DNA from: GCA-2862545 sp047609825 | GTDB lineage: Bacteria > Myxococcota_A > UBA796 > GCA-2862545 | NCBI GenBank assembly: GCA_047609825.1 | Contig: JBLFXJ010000003.1 | Span: 1 to 64,000 of the forward strand | Reading direction: 5' to 3' | DNA length: 64,000 nt | Shown: positions 15,371 through 28,374 of the stretch, one piece after another | Layout: every line of letters begins with the position of its first letter | How positions within the stretch are numbered: the first letter of the stretch is position 1 | Notes under the pieces: model-generated | Seen by the model: only the letters and a program-made list of their open reading frames with translations | Database searches by the model: none | What the model was told of the DNA's origin: nothing | Made by a program: the position numbers and the translations under genes

Positions 15371-16825
15371 ATGGTCTGGTTGTTCCTGCTGCTCGCGTGC
15401 GCGCCCGACGTGGGGCCCGGCGACGGCCCGACCTTCGGCGGAGACCCGCGAACCTCGTCTCCCGCAGGCTGGCTGGCCCACGCCCCGCTCGCGGTGGACG
15501 ATGATGAGTGCGCCGCGCCGGTCTGTCTCCGCACCGCAGCGGCGTGGCGGCCGGACGACGGGCTGCTCATCGCCCTCGGCGTCGAGGGAGCCCTGACCCG
15601 GGACGAGATCGGCCGAATCGACCGTCCTCCGGCCGATCTGGTGCTGGTACTGGACGCGTCCGGCTCGGTGGACGAGGCGCTGGATGTTCGGGACGCCGCC
15701 GCCGAGATCACGCTGGACCATCTACGGGCCGACGACACCATCGCTGTTGTGGGGTTCCGGGCCGCCCCCGGCCTGCTGCTGCCTCCAACGCGGGGCATGT
15801 CAGGCCGGGAGTGGGCCATGCAGGCGCTCGACGCCCTCGACGCCATCTCCGACATGCAGCAATTCATGCAGGCATTCGCGCCGGACTGCTGTGACGAGGG
15901 GAGCCTGTGGGACGCGGTGGATGGGTTCCACGCCTGCGTCGAGGTCGAGCCCCCGTGTGCGGCCTGGGCCGACGCCTCTCCGGAGGCCCGCACCGCGTTC
16001 GCCGACACCGCGGCAGACCTGGAAGCGTGGCTCGACTCCGACAACCTGTCGCTCAGCGACGGCCTGCTCGCCATCGCCTGCGCCGACGGCACCGATGTGC
16101 CCGCGGCCCTCGAGCTCGCGTTCAGCGCAGCACCCACGGGCACCGAGGCGCGCGCATCGCGGGTGGTGCTGGTGTCGGACGCGGACGGGGCCGCCGCCGC
16201 GGTCCCCGCCACCCGCGCCGCAGCCATGCGGTGGGTCGGCCTCACCACCCTGGGCATCACCTCAGCCATGGACCCAGACGCTGCAGTGGCTCTTGCGCAC
16301 GTCCCCGGCGGACTGTTCGTGAGCGCCGTGGACCCCGCTGAGGCCCTGGCCACATGGGACGCCAGCTTCGACCGACTGGTGGCACCGCGGTTGTGGGGGC
16401 TCTCGGTCGAGGTGGCGGAGCAGAGCGAGGGCGACTGGACCCTCGTGGACCTGTTCGGCGCCACTCACGCCGCCGGCGTGGCCACCGTGTTTGCCTCGAC
16501 CGATCACGCAGCCCTCGGCGTGACCCTGCGGTCCACCGGTGACCCCCGCCTCACCCCGTTCATCACGGTGAGCGCTCACGGCCCCGGGTGGTCCGACACC
16601 ACACGCCTCGCCGCACGCCTTCCGCTGAACGCGCTCGACACGCCGGTTGGCCGCGGCGAGGAGCTGGCCGCCCTCCGGCTCGCCGCCCGGATCGACTTGT
16701 ATGAGCACAGCCGGCGCCCTTCCCAGGCCCTGCTCGACCGGGTGGGCGACTCACTCTCCGTGCTCGACGACCCGGTCCTGGATGACCTGTACCTGCGCGT
16801 CGGCGGCACTCCCGGCGCGGACTGA
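15371..16825 (+). CDS. vWA-domain lipoprotein
   Basis: The 484-residue product starts MVWLFLLLAC, a very short lipoprotein signal nearly the same as that of the lipoprotein at 30011. A von Willebrand A domain begins near residue 88 with LVLVLDASGSVDE; Asp95, Ser97 and Ser99 form the DxSxS metal site (MIDAS). A Cys-containing insert (DCCDEG...CVEVEPPC) separates two parts of the domain. The C-terminal 170 residues are beta-rich, with no recognised family. The start is fixed by GGAGG 5 bases before the ATG. Such proteins bind protein ligands through a divalent metal at the cell envelope. Confidence 0.85.
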   Translation: MVWLFLLLACAPDVGPGDGPTFGGDPRTSSPAGWLAHAPLAVDDDECAAPVCLRTAAAWRPDDGLLIALGVEGALTRDEIGRIDRPPADLVLVLDASGSVDEALDVRDAAAEITLDHLRADDTIAVVGFRAAPGLLLPPTRGMSGREWAMQALDALDAISDMQQFMQAFAPDCCDEGSLWDAVDGFHACVEVEPPCAAWADASPEARTAFADTAADLEAWLDSDNLSLSDGLLAIACADGTDVPAALELAFSAAPTGTEARASRVVLVSDADGAAAAVPATRAAAMRWVGLTTLGITSAMDPDAAVALAHVPGGLFVSAVDPAEALATWDASFDRLVAPRLWGLSVEVAEQSEGDWTLVDLFGATHAAGVATVFASTDHAALGVTLRSTGDPRLTPFITVSAHGPGWSDTTRLAARLPLNALDTPVGRGEELAALRLAARIDLYEHSRRPSQALLDRVGDSLSVLDDPVLDDLYLRVGGTPGAD

Positions 16826-16830
16826 GGCGG

Positions 16831-17846
16831 TCAGCCGTCTCCCAGGAACGTACGCACCAGGCCCCGGGCAGCCGTGGTCGGCGGGATCGTACCCGCCCGC
16901 ACCTCGTCCTCGAGGGCGGCCAGCTGCGCGGCCACCGCGGGATGGCGCCGGAGCGCATGGCCCAGCTGGTCCTCCACGAGCTGCCACATCCAGGCGAGCA
17001 GCTGGCGCTCGCGATTCACCCCGAACCGTCCCGAGCCGAGCATCGCGGCCCGGTGGTCTCCCACCTGCTCCCACACCCCCACGAGGCCGTCGCCGGTGAG
17101 CGACGAGCAGGTGCGCACCGGCGGAACCCATACGGTCTCTGAAGGATGGAGCAGTCGAACCGCCGACCGGAGGTCCGCCGCTGCGGCACGGGCCCGGCGG
17201 GTGTTGTCGCCGTCGGCCTTGTTCACGACCAGCAGATCCGCCAGCTCGATCACGCCGCGTTTGATGCCTTGGAGCTCATCACCGGCGCCCGCGATCATCA
17301 GCACCACGAAGCTGTCCACCATGTCCTTCACCACGGTCTCGGACTGCCCCACGCCGACCGTCTCCACCAACACCACGTCGAACCCCGCCGCCTCGAGCAG
17401 CAGCAGGCTCTCCCGGGTGCGGCTGGCCACGCCGCCGAGCGTGCCCGCCGTGGGCGACGGGCGAACGAACGCGCGGGGATCGGTGGCAAGGGCCGCCATG
17501 CGGGTCTTGTCGCCGAGGATCGACCCTCCCGTGCGGGTGCTCGACGGGTCCACTGCGAGCACCGCGACCCGACGGCCCGCCCCGGTCAGCTGCGAGCCAA
17601 GCGCCTCGATGAAGGTGGACTTTCCGACGCCTGGGACCCCCGTGATGCCCACCCGCCAGCTCCCGCCGGTGTGGGGCATCAACCGGCCGAGCAGCTCGGA
17701 GGCCGCCGCCTCGTCGCTGGGTCGGGTGGACTCCACCAGCGTGATGGCCTGGGCGAGCAGCGGCCGATCGCCGCGGAGCACGCCCGCCACGAGCACGTCG
17801 ACCGTGGGGCGTACTCGTCGCGGACCGCGCCGGGGGTTGATCGGCA

Positions 17847-17847
<1 letters not shown>
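16831..17847 (-). CDS. meaB: Methylmalonyl-CoA mutase-associated GTPase MeaB
   Basis: This P-loop GTPase of the MeaB/ArgK family protects and reloads the B12 cofactor of methylmalonyl-CoA mutase. In 338 residues it has GITGVPGVGKSTF (Walker A), the family block DPSSTRTGGSILGDKTRM, VETVGVGQSE (Walker B/switch) and NKADG (guanine recognition). Length and order match the family. Its ATG overlaps the stop of the large mutase subunit by one base, so it is the last gene of a mutase operon. The assignment is secure. Confidence 0.96.
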
Positions 17848-19981
<2,134 letters not shown>

Positions 19982-19985
<4 letters not shown>

Positions 19986-21835
19986 CGGCTGTCCTCCAGC
20001 GCGGCGAGCACATCGGCGAGGACCTCGGGCACCGACCGGCCGAGGAACAGGAAGTCGTCGACACCGGCAGCGCGTAGTGTGTCCTCCTGCACACCGGGCC
20101 GCCCGGCCAGGTACAGCCGCGACACTCCAGACCCACGCAGCGTCGTGGCAGCGGGACCGGCGTCGGTGGCGTAGTCAGCGTCGGCTCCGCACAGGACCAC
20201 AACGGCACCGACGGGCTCACCCAGAGCTGCGCGGCGTGCACGGACACCACCGGCGGCGAGCAGGTTGGTGACCCACGCGGCGCGGGCATTATGCCGGGCC
20301 AGCGGCCCGAGGCAGACCAGGGTGACCTCACCGCCGCCCGCGGCTCGCAGCGCGTCATACGGCCCGCTGTCCCGCCGGACAGGCAGGGGCTCGGCGACCC
20401 ACTCCACATGCGGGCGGAGCGCGCCGGACGCCTCCACCCGCGCGACGACGGGAGCTGGGTCGTAGGCGTCGGTCTCGGGCAAGACCTCATCGGGCCGCGC
20501 GTATTCCGACACGCCGATCAACGGTCGGCGCCGGTTGGCGAGCTGCGCCGTACGCACCTCCGCCGCTTCATCGACCCACACGGCGACGGTGCCGTCCCGC
20601 AGCGCCTGCAGCAAGCCCCCCGCCCGCTCGACCTTCTGAAGCCAGCCCCATGCCGCCTCGGCCAGCTCGGCGGTGAGTGACTCGACGAACCACGCTCCCC
20701 CAGCCGGATCGGCCACCCGGTGCAGGTGGGACTCGTGCATCAGGATCGTCGCGGTGTTGCGTGCGATGCGCCGCGCATGTGCCGAGCTCGCGCCCAGCGC
20801 CGCGTCGAACGGCACCGACGTGACCACATCGGCGCCCCCTACGCCCCCAGCGAACACCGCCACCGTGTTCCGCAGCAGGTTCACCCACGGGTCGTGGCGG
20901 GCGACCGCACGATCCGACAACGTGACGTGGATCCGCGCCGGCTGTGGCGCGACACCGCAGGCCTCCAGCACGCGACTCCACGCGAGGCGCAAGGCACGCT
21001 GCTCGGCGATGGCGGAGAAGAACTCACAGTCCACCCGCAGGTGGAACACGATCTGAGCGGCGGCCCGCGACGGCTCGAGTCCCATCGCCTGGCAGGCCCG
21101 CAAGTGGGCGATGCCCGATGCCAACGCGAATCCCAGCGATTGGCCAGGCGTGGCGCCCGCATGGTGCCACGCATCGGTGTGCACGGCGAGCGCGGTGACG
21201 TGAGCCTGGTCAGCCGTGCGGAGCGCCCACCCGGCCGCAGCATCCAGGCTGCCCGCGCGACCGTACCGGGCCAGATCGCCCAGCGGATCGAGGTTCAGTG
21301 CGGCTCGGGGTGCGACGACCCCCTGACGTGACCACAGCTCCAGCAGCCAGCCAGCCACCTGCGCGCCCGCCACGCCGGCGTCGAGGTGCACCGGCGCCGC
21401 ATCCAGGTGCACGCCCGCCAGCACCGCCTCGAGGTCTGCGGCCCCGTGCACGGCGATGCCCCCCACCGCGACTCCGTCGGTGTCGGCAGCCCGTGCCGCC
21501 CGATCGAGCCGCAGCAACACGCTGGTGGCGCCCGACTCGAGATCCTCGAGCGCCTGCTCATTCGCGTGCACCGGGTGCGGGTGAGCGACCACCTGGCACC
21601 GATCCCAGCCGTGCTCACGCCGCTCGGCCTCGCCCGCACCGCGCGTGAATGGAGCGACACCCGGCGGCGGCGACGTGGGCCCGCTCGTGTACAGCGGCGC
21701 CACCTCGATCCCGTCGAGGGTGCGATGAACCAGGCGCCGCGCGAAGTCGGCTCCCGCCAGATCCCGGTGGACGACGGAGCGCCAGGCGTCGGGTTCGAGC
21801 AGGGGGAGATCGGGTGTGAACGTGTGTGGAAGCAT
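19982..21835 (-). CDS. mutA: Methylmalonyl-CoA mutase small subunit
   Basis: The 617-residue product matches the non-catalytic alpha-type subunit of heterodimeric methylmalonyl-CoA mutase. It keeps the barrel (ATPGQSLGFALASGIAHLRA, CEFFSAIAEQRALR) but its C-terminal domain has CLGPLARHNARA where the large subunit has the cobalamin DxHxxG, so it cannot bind B12 on its own. The ATG at 21835 (MLPHTFTPDLPLLEPDAW) is preferred over longer frames because the extension is poor in coding character. It is the first gene of the operon, 118 bp from a divergent cyclase gene; promoters of both should lie in that gap. Confidence 0.93.
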
Positions 21836-21953
21836 GACACCGACTATCCGGGCGGCCGGGTGGTCACCCGCCAGAGCCGACCAGAGAGGCGAGACGCCCC
21901 CGATCCCGGCTGGACCCGTGTAGGATGGGGCGGAGACGCCGAGAGATCCCCCA

Positions 21954-23486
21954 ATGCCGACGCGTACAAAGACCGTCGTCTTCACCGACATGGTCGACTT
22001 CACGATGAACACGGCCCGGTCGAACCGAGCTGGGCTGCGCGACCTCGTGACTCAGCACGAGGCGCACACGCGCAGGCTGTTCGAGCCGCACGGCGGCGAG
22101 CTCGTGAAGAACATCGGCGACAGCTTCATGTGCCTGTTCGATTCGGCCACCGATGCGCTGCGTGCCAGCCTGGAGCTGGTGGAGAGCAAGCTGTCGGCCG
22201 AGCTCCCCCTGGGCTTCCGCGCGAGCGCCGCCACCGGTGATGTCGAGGTGATCGGCAACGACTGCTTCGGCGAAGCGGTGAACCTGTCCGCCAGGATCAA
22301 CAGCAAGACCCCGTCGGGTCAGCTGTGGTTCGCCCACCGCACGCGCCTGTGTATGAACCAGGCGGAGCTGCCGTGGGAGTCGGTGGGCACGCTGAACCTG
22401 AAGGGCATCCCCGATCCGATCCCCTGCTACCGCGCGGTGGCGCGCAACCAGTGCATCCTCCCCCAGGCGCTGGTCAAGGCCATCGAGAAGCAGCGACTCG
22501 TCGTGCTCCGCGACGGCGACCCCGTGCCTTCGACCCTCGGCGGGAGCCAGTATGTGCTGATCACGGGGCCAGCGATCGCGAGTCCAGAGCTCAGGGCTCG
22601 AATCGCCCAGCTGCCCCCGCAGCTGCCCCCGAGCCAGATCTGGCTCCGCGTGCTGACGATTCCCGGTGCCGAGCGGCGCGCCTGGCTCGAGCTGGGGCAC
22701 GGCCTGGTCGTCGGCACACCCACGGCACTCGACAGCTCCATGGAGCGCGCCCGCCCCCGCGACGACACGCTCGGCCTCCGCACGATGTTCTTCGACGAAG
22801 ACGAGGAGGAGCAGACCCGAACCTCGGTGTCTGTCTGCGGACTGGCGCTTCCCGAGGTGCCGATCCAGGGGGTCATCGACGGCTACAGCTTCGACCTGCT
22901 CCCCGACCGCTCGTGGGGGTTCGCGCCCGACGGCGCCATCGTTCGCGTCACGGTGGACCGCAACGGCGTGCAGCTGGTGCCGTTCCAGCCCGATGTGACG
23001 ATGGACGGGCGCCGCCTCCAGCCTGGCGAGCCGGTTCAGCTCAACGGCGGAGAGGTGCTCGCCACCAGCCACGGCGATCACCGCTACATCGGACTCTCCG
23101 GCAAGTACCGCGGCATGTTCGCCGGTCCCGCCTCACAGACGGTGGCGCTGGCCGCTATCGGCGCGTTCGAACTCGGGCGTGAGCCCCAGCGACCCGGGCT
23201 CGCCCTGCCATCCCGGGGTGGCGTCGAGCGCATCCGCTGGGCCGCTGGGCCTCGCGCGGCCAAGGCGCGGGAGCGCCGCATCGATCTCGACCGCACCCAG
23301 ACCGGGCGCCGTCAGACCCGCCTGCGCAACACCGACCGCGGCGTCGAGGTGGAGCGCATCCACCCGCGCTTGCCCACCTACCGCGTCACCCGCGGCCAGC
23401 TCTCCGAGGTCAAGGACCCCGTCGTGCTCGGCAGCGACGAGTTCATCGTGGTGGGCGCGTTCGTGCTGCAGATCGGCGAGGAGTGA
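21954..23486 (+). CDS. Class III adenylate/guanylate cyclase with FHA-like C-terminal half
   Basis: The 510-residue product starts with a class III cyclase domain: TVVFTDMVDFT (first metal Asp), GELVKNIGDSFMCLF (substrate Lys, second Asp) and GNDCFGEAVNLSARI (Asn and Arg for the transition state). These residues support activity; it likely makes cAMP. The C-terminal 300 residues contain stretches with FHA-like texture (VTMDGRRLQPGEPVQLNGGE and LGSDEFIVVGAFVLQIGEE) separated by a highly basic segment around residues 425-460. There is no membrane helix, so it is cytoplasmic. Divergent from the mutase operon. The FHA reading is inference. Confidence 0.83.
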   Translation: MPTRTKTVVFTDMVDFTMNTARSNRAGLRDLVTQHEAHTRRLFEPHGGELVKNIGDSFMCLFDSATDALRASLELVESKLSAELPLGFRASAATGDVEVIGNDCFGEAVNLSARINSKTPSGQLWFAHRTRLCMNQAELPWESVGTLNLKGIPDPIPCYRAVARNQCILPQALVKAIEKQRLVVLRDGDPVPSTLGGSQYVLITGPAIASPELRARIAQLPPQLPPSQIWLRVLTIPGAERRAWLELGHGLVVGTPTALDSSMERARPRDDTLGLRTMFFDEDEEEQTRTSVSVCGLALPEVPIQGVIDGYSFDLLPDRSWGFAPDGAIVRVTVDRNGVQLVPFQPDVTMDGRRLQPGEPVQLNGGEVLATSHGDHRYIGLSGKYRGMFAGPASQTVALAAIGAFELGREPQRPGLALPSRGGVERIRWAAGPRAAKARERRIDLDRTQTGRRQTRLRNTDRGVEVERIHPRLPTYRVTRGQLSEVKDPVVLGSDEFIVVGAFVLQIGEE

Positions 23487-23498
23487 TCCCCACGCAGG

Positions 23499-24659
23499 TC
23501 ACTCGCGGCGGCGGAACAGCATCAGCAGCGTGACAGCCAGCGCGGGCCAGCCGCTGGTGCCGCCAGTGGAGTCGCATGCGGTGGCGCAGGTGACCTGCTG
23601 CAGGCCGTCGCCCACGCCACGCTGGGCGTCGAAGGTCATCTCCGCCGCACCCTTACCCGCGACGCCGGTAGCCTGAGCCAGCACCGTGTACTGACCTTCC
23701 TCGGGGATCTCGAACGTGGGCTCCCACGCCTTGACCGGGCCCTCGAGCGGGCGCCCCTTGGTGTTGCCGCCCTCGTACAGGGACCACTCGATGTCGTACA
23801 GACACCCGTAGACCGACACATCGGTCTTGTTGCGCATCACGTAGGTGAGACCACCGTTGTGGAACAGCTCGAACGCCACGTCGGGGCGCTCGCATGCCCG
23901 CACATAGCCGAGGCGACTGGTGCGGGCGCCCGCGATGGCGCACACCTCGGGATCGTCTCCGAAGCCCACGCTCACCGTGAAGTTGCCCCCCTCGGTGAAG
24001 GTGTGCTCGACCACCGGGCCGGTGGCCGTGGCGCCATCGCCGAACCGCCAGTCCAGGTCGGAGCCGAAGGAGTCGGGGTCGGACAGCGTGCACACCACGT
24101 CGAGCGGGACGCCTCCGACCACCTCGGCACCGATGTTCGGCACGCAGGAGAACTCGGCTTGGCTCGCCAGTGACTCACCGAGCAGGCCGCGCTCGGCGGC
24201 GTCGGGCACCCACGCGGTCTCGCACAGCTCGACATTGCGCGTCGGCACGCCGAGGAGCGAGCCGACGCCCTCCTGCACGGCCGCTGTGAGGCTGTAGGCG
24301 TCGACACACTGGACGGCCACCGCGGCATCCGTCGCAAAGGTCGCGGCCGCGGACAGCTCGATGCCGAGCGTGCTCCCATCGTCGGTGACCAACACCAAGC
24401 CCGGCTCGACCGTGGACGTGAACCGCACCACAAGGGCCGCATCCGCGGGCGGCACCCCGTCCAACACCGGGCCCGCGTCGAACACCTCGAACGCGAGGCA
24501 CTCGTCTTCCCATGCCGCGAACGCAGACTCGACGGCCTCCCGACAGTCGGCCTCCGCCAACGGACAGGCCTCGATCGCGACACCGAGCGGGAAGTCGGCC
24601 GAGCCGAGCCAGGCATCCTGGGCCGTGGCAGCACCCGAGAGCAGCAGCGCGACGATCAT
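23499..24659 (-). CDS. PKD-domain exported protein on a matrixin-like fold with lost zinc site
   Basis: The 386-residue product has a signal peptide (IVALLLSGAATAQ). Residues about 20-160 follow the matrixin pattern (AVESAFAAWEDECLAFEVFD, DAALVVRFTS), but the zinc helix reads AVQEGVGSLLGVP where HExxHxLG is expected, so both His are gone. A PKD domain follows (LDWRFGDGATATGPVVEHTF). The end has a Cys pair (CATACDS), a hydrophobic helix and RRRE, a MYXO-CTERM-like tail. GGAGG sits 4 bases before the ATG. It is the last gene of the long minus-strand cluster and 3' convergent with the cyclase gene. It may be a binding protein derived from a protease. Confidence 0.72.
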   Translation of the reverse strand: MIVALLLSGAATAQDAWLGSADFPLGVAIEACPLAEADCREAVESAFAAWEDECLAFEVFDAGPVLDGVPPADAALVVRFTSTVEPGLVLVTDDGSTLGIELSAAATFATDAAVAVQCVDAYSLTAAVQEGVGSLLGVPTRNVELCETAWVPDAAERGLLGESLASQAEFSCVPNIGAEVVGGVPLDVVCTLSDPDSFGSDLDWRFGDGATATGPVVEHTFTEGGNFTVSVGFGDDPEVCAIAGARTSRLGYVRACERPDVAFELFHNGGLTYVMRNKTDVSVYGCLYDIEWSLYEGGNTKGRPLEGPVKAWEPTFEIPEEGQYTVLAQATGVAGKGAAEMTFDAQRGVGDGLQQVTCATACDSTGGTSGWPALAVTLLMLFRRRE

Positions 24660-24678
24660 GGTTCCTCCGGTCGAACGA

Positions 24679-24707
24679 AACGGGCCGTTGATTCAGGCTA
24701 GCCCGTT
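24679..24707 (-). terminator. Weak inverted repeat between two minus-strand genes
   Basis: AACGGGC (24679-24685) and GCCCGTT (24701-24707) form a perfect 7-bp stem with a 15-base loop in the 101-bp gap between the MopE-like gene and the PKD gene. No T-run follows. It may be a terminator or RNA-processing site; support is weak. Confidence 0.3.
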
Positions 24708-24760
24708 GTAGTGGGGAGACGTTGTACTCAGGTTAACGTCCCCTGCGGGTCGCCCGTGGT

Positions 24761-26818
<2,058 letters not shown>

Positions 26819-26829
26819 GGCCGATCGTA

Positions 26830-27900
26830 TCAGCTGCGCCCACTCCCCGACCGCACGATCTCCCAGCAGGCCTGCACCTCGTGGAACCGTGACGTGTGCC
26901 CCGGATCTTCACGATTGCGGTCGGGATGCAGCTCCCGGACCAGCTCCCGGTACCTCGCGCGGACCACGGTGGGGTCGTCGAGATCGTCCAGCCCGAACAC
27001 GTCGGCCACGTCCGACAGCGTGGGTCGCACTCGCGCGGAGAATCGGGGCGTGGGCGCGACCGGCTCGGGCAGCACCACCTGCACGCCACCGAACCGCAGC
27101 CGGTGCCCGCCCCCGGGCAGCTGGATGAGGTCGCCGGCCGACAGCGGCACGAAGATCCCCGATCCTCGGCGGGCCACAGCGAGATCGGCCGCGGGCACCA
27201 GCGCCATCAGCCGGTAGCCGTCCGGCGCGTCGAGCTCGCGCACCAGCGCGGCCCGTAGCGGCGACAGCTCTGGCTCGGCGAACCGGAGCACGGCGTTCGG
27301 GTGCCCACCGAAGGTGACCACCCGGTAGCGCCAGTGGCACAGGGCGATCCGGAACCGCTCGGAGGCCCGCTCATCCGCCGGCGCCAGCCCGGAGGGCAGG
27401 TCGGACAGGCGGGGGAGCGCGAACCGCAGCGCCTCCGCCGGAGTGGAGCCGAGACCCACCCGATCTCCGCCCACCAAGCCCGCTACCTGCGAGTGTCGAC
27501 GCACCGAACGGTCGGGGAATGCGGCGTCCGACGGGCCCCAGTACACGCCGAAGTTGCTCGCTCCGCGGTGCAGCGTGTAGCCGAAGCCAGCCTCGGCGTG
27601 AACGATGAGGATCTCGAGCTCTCGGTCCACCAGGCGAACGTCGGCGGCGAGCAGATCGTCATCCAGGAGGCGGATGTCGACAGCCGTGCCCAGCCCGATC
27701 CGGATCGTGCGCAGCCCCTCGCCAAGGCAGCGCAGGATCTCAGCCTCCAGATCGACCCGCGACACCCGGACGAGCTGGTCCATCGACAGCGGCAGCGTGG
27801 TCTTGCGCGCATCGGAGTGGGCCCATCCCGCGCGCCGCGGCTGCTCACCCCGGTCGATGCGCGGACCACGACGCGGCGGCGTGCGGTCCCAGCCCGGCAC
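26830..27900 (-). CDS. FHA-like protein with C-terminal J-domain
   Basis: The C-terminal 70 residues carry a J-domain: DVADVFGLDDLDDPTVVRAR then VRELHPDRN, with the HPD motif required to stimulate Hsp70 ATPase. The domain is unusually placed at the end. The rest shows two stretches with FHA-like spacing: TIRIGLGTAVDIRLLDDDLL (about residue 65) and VPLSAGDLIQLPGGGHRLRFG (about 255), which is inference. No signal or membrane helix is seen, so it is cytoplasmic. The GTG at 27900 directly abuts the stop of the upstream gene but lacks a clear ribosome binding site; the ATG at 27783 would remove 39 poorly structured residues. It may fold or deliver the large exported proteins of this cluster. Confidence 0.72.
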   Translation of the reverse strand: MPGWDRTPPRRGPRIDRGEQPRRAGWAHSDARKTTLPLSMDQLVRVSRVDLEAEILRCLGEGLRTIRIGLGTAVDIRLLDDDLLAADVRLVDRELEILIVHAEAGFGYTLHRGASNFGVYWGPSDAAFPDRSVRRHSQVAGLVGGDRVGLGSTPAEALRFALPRLSDLPSGLAPADERASERFRIALCHWRYRVVTFGGHPNAVLRFAEPELSPLRAALVRELDAPDGYRLMALVPAADLAVARRGSGIFVPLSAGDLIQLPGGGHRLRFGGVQVVLPEPVAPTPRFSARVRPTLSDVADVFGLDDLDDPTVVRARYRELVRELHPDRNREDPGHTSRFHEVQACWEIVRSGSGRS

Positions 27901-28374
27901 CTACAGCTCGCGCCCGACCAGATCCCACCGGCGCTCACCTTCGGCGGTGGGGGTCACCCGGAACACGCCGGCGGGCGGCGTGGCGACGAGGGCTCCGCGA
28001 ATCCGCTCAGCGATGACGGCTGCCCCGCCGCCCAGGGAGCGCACACGTACGAGCACGTTGCCGTCCTGCACCAGCAAGTAACCCTCGAGATCGCCCACCG
28101 CGGCATCGCCGAGGGCCAGCTCGGGCTGCTCCATGTTCGACGCGGTGACCCGCCGGGCCGCGAACGCCGCGGCGGCGGCCTCGGCATCAGCGAACACCTC
28201 GACAGCCACAAATCCCCCCTCCGGGAGCGGAGCGCGCCATGCGTGGCCCACGTCGGACAGTGTGGGCGCGCCAAGCCCGAGCGCATCGAGCTGCGTGAGC
28301 GGCACGCCCGCCCAGTCGGCGGCCGAGGCAGAGGCGGAGAGCAGCAGGAGGCTAAAAGCCAGGATCGCCCTCAT
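27901..28374 (-). CDS. Small exported protein, unknown function
   Basis: The 157-residue product has a clear signal peptide (AILAFSLLLLSASASA, cleavage near AA-DW) and a soluble alpha/beta domain with a long Ala-rich helix (VFADAEAAAAAFAARRV) and the strand pair EGYLLVQDGNVLVRVRSLGG. No Cys and no membrane helix in the mature part. The start ATG overlaps the stop of the preceding lipoprotein (ATGA), so translation is coupled to it; the downstream J-protein frame begins at its stop. It looks like a periplasmic accessory factor of the cluster, but I do not recognise the family. Confidence 0.68.
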   Translation of the reverse strand: MRAILAFSLLLLSASASAADWAGVPLTQLDALGLGAPTLSDVGHAWRAPLPEGGFVAVEVFADAEAAAAAFAARRVTASNMEQPELALGDAAVGDLEGYLLVQDGNVLVRVRSLGGGAAVIAERIRGALVATPPAGVFRVTPTAEGERRWDLVGREL

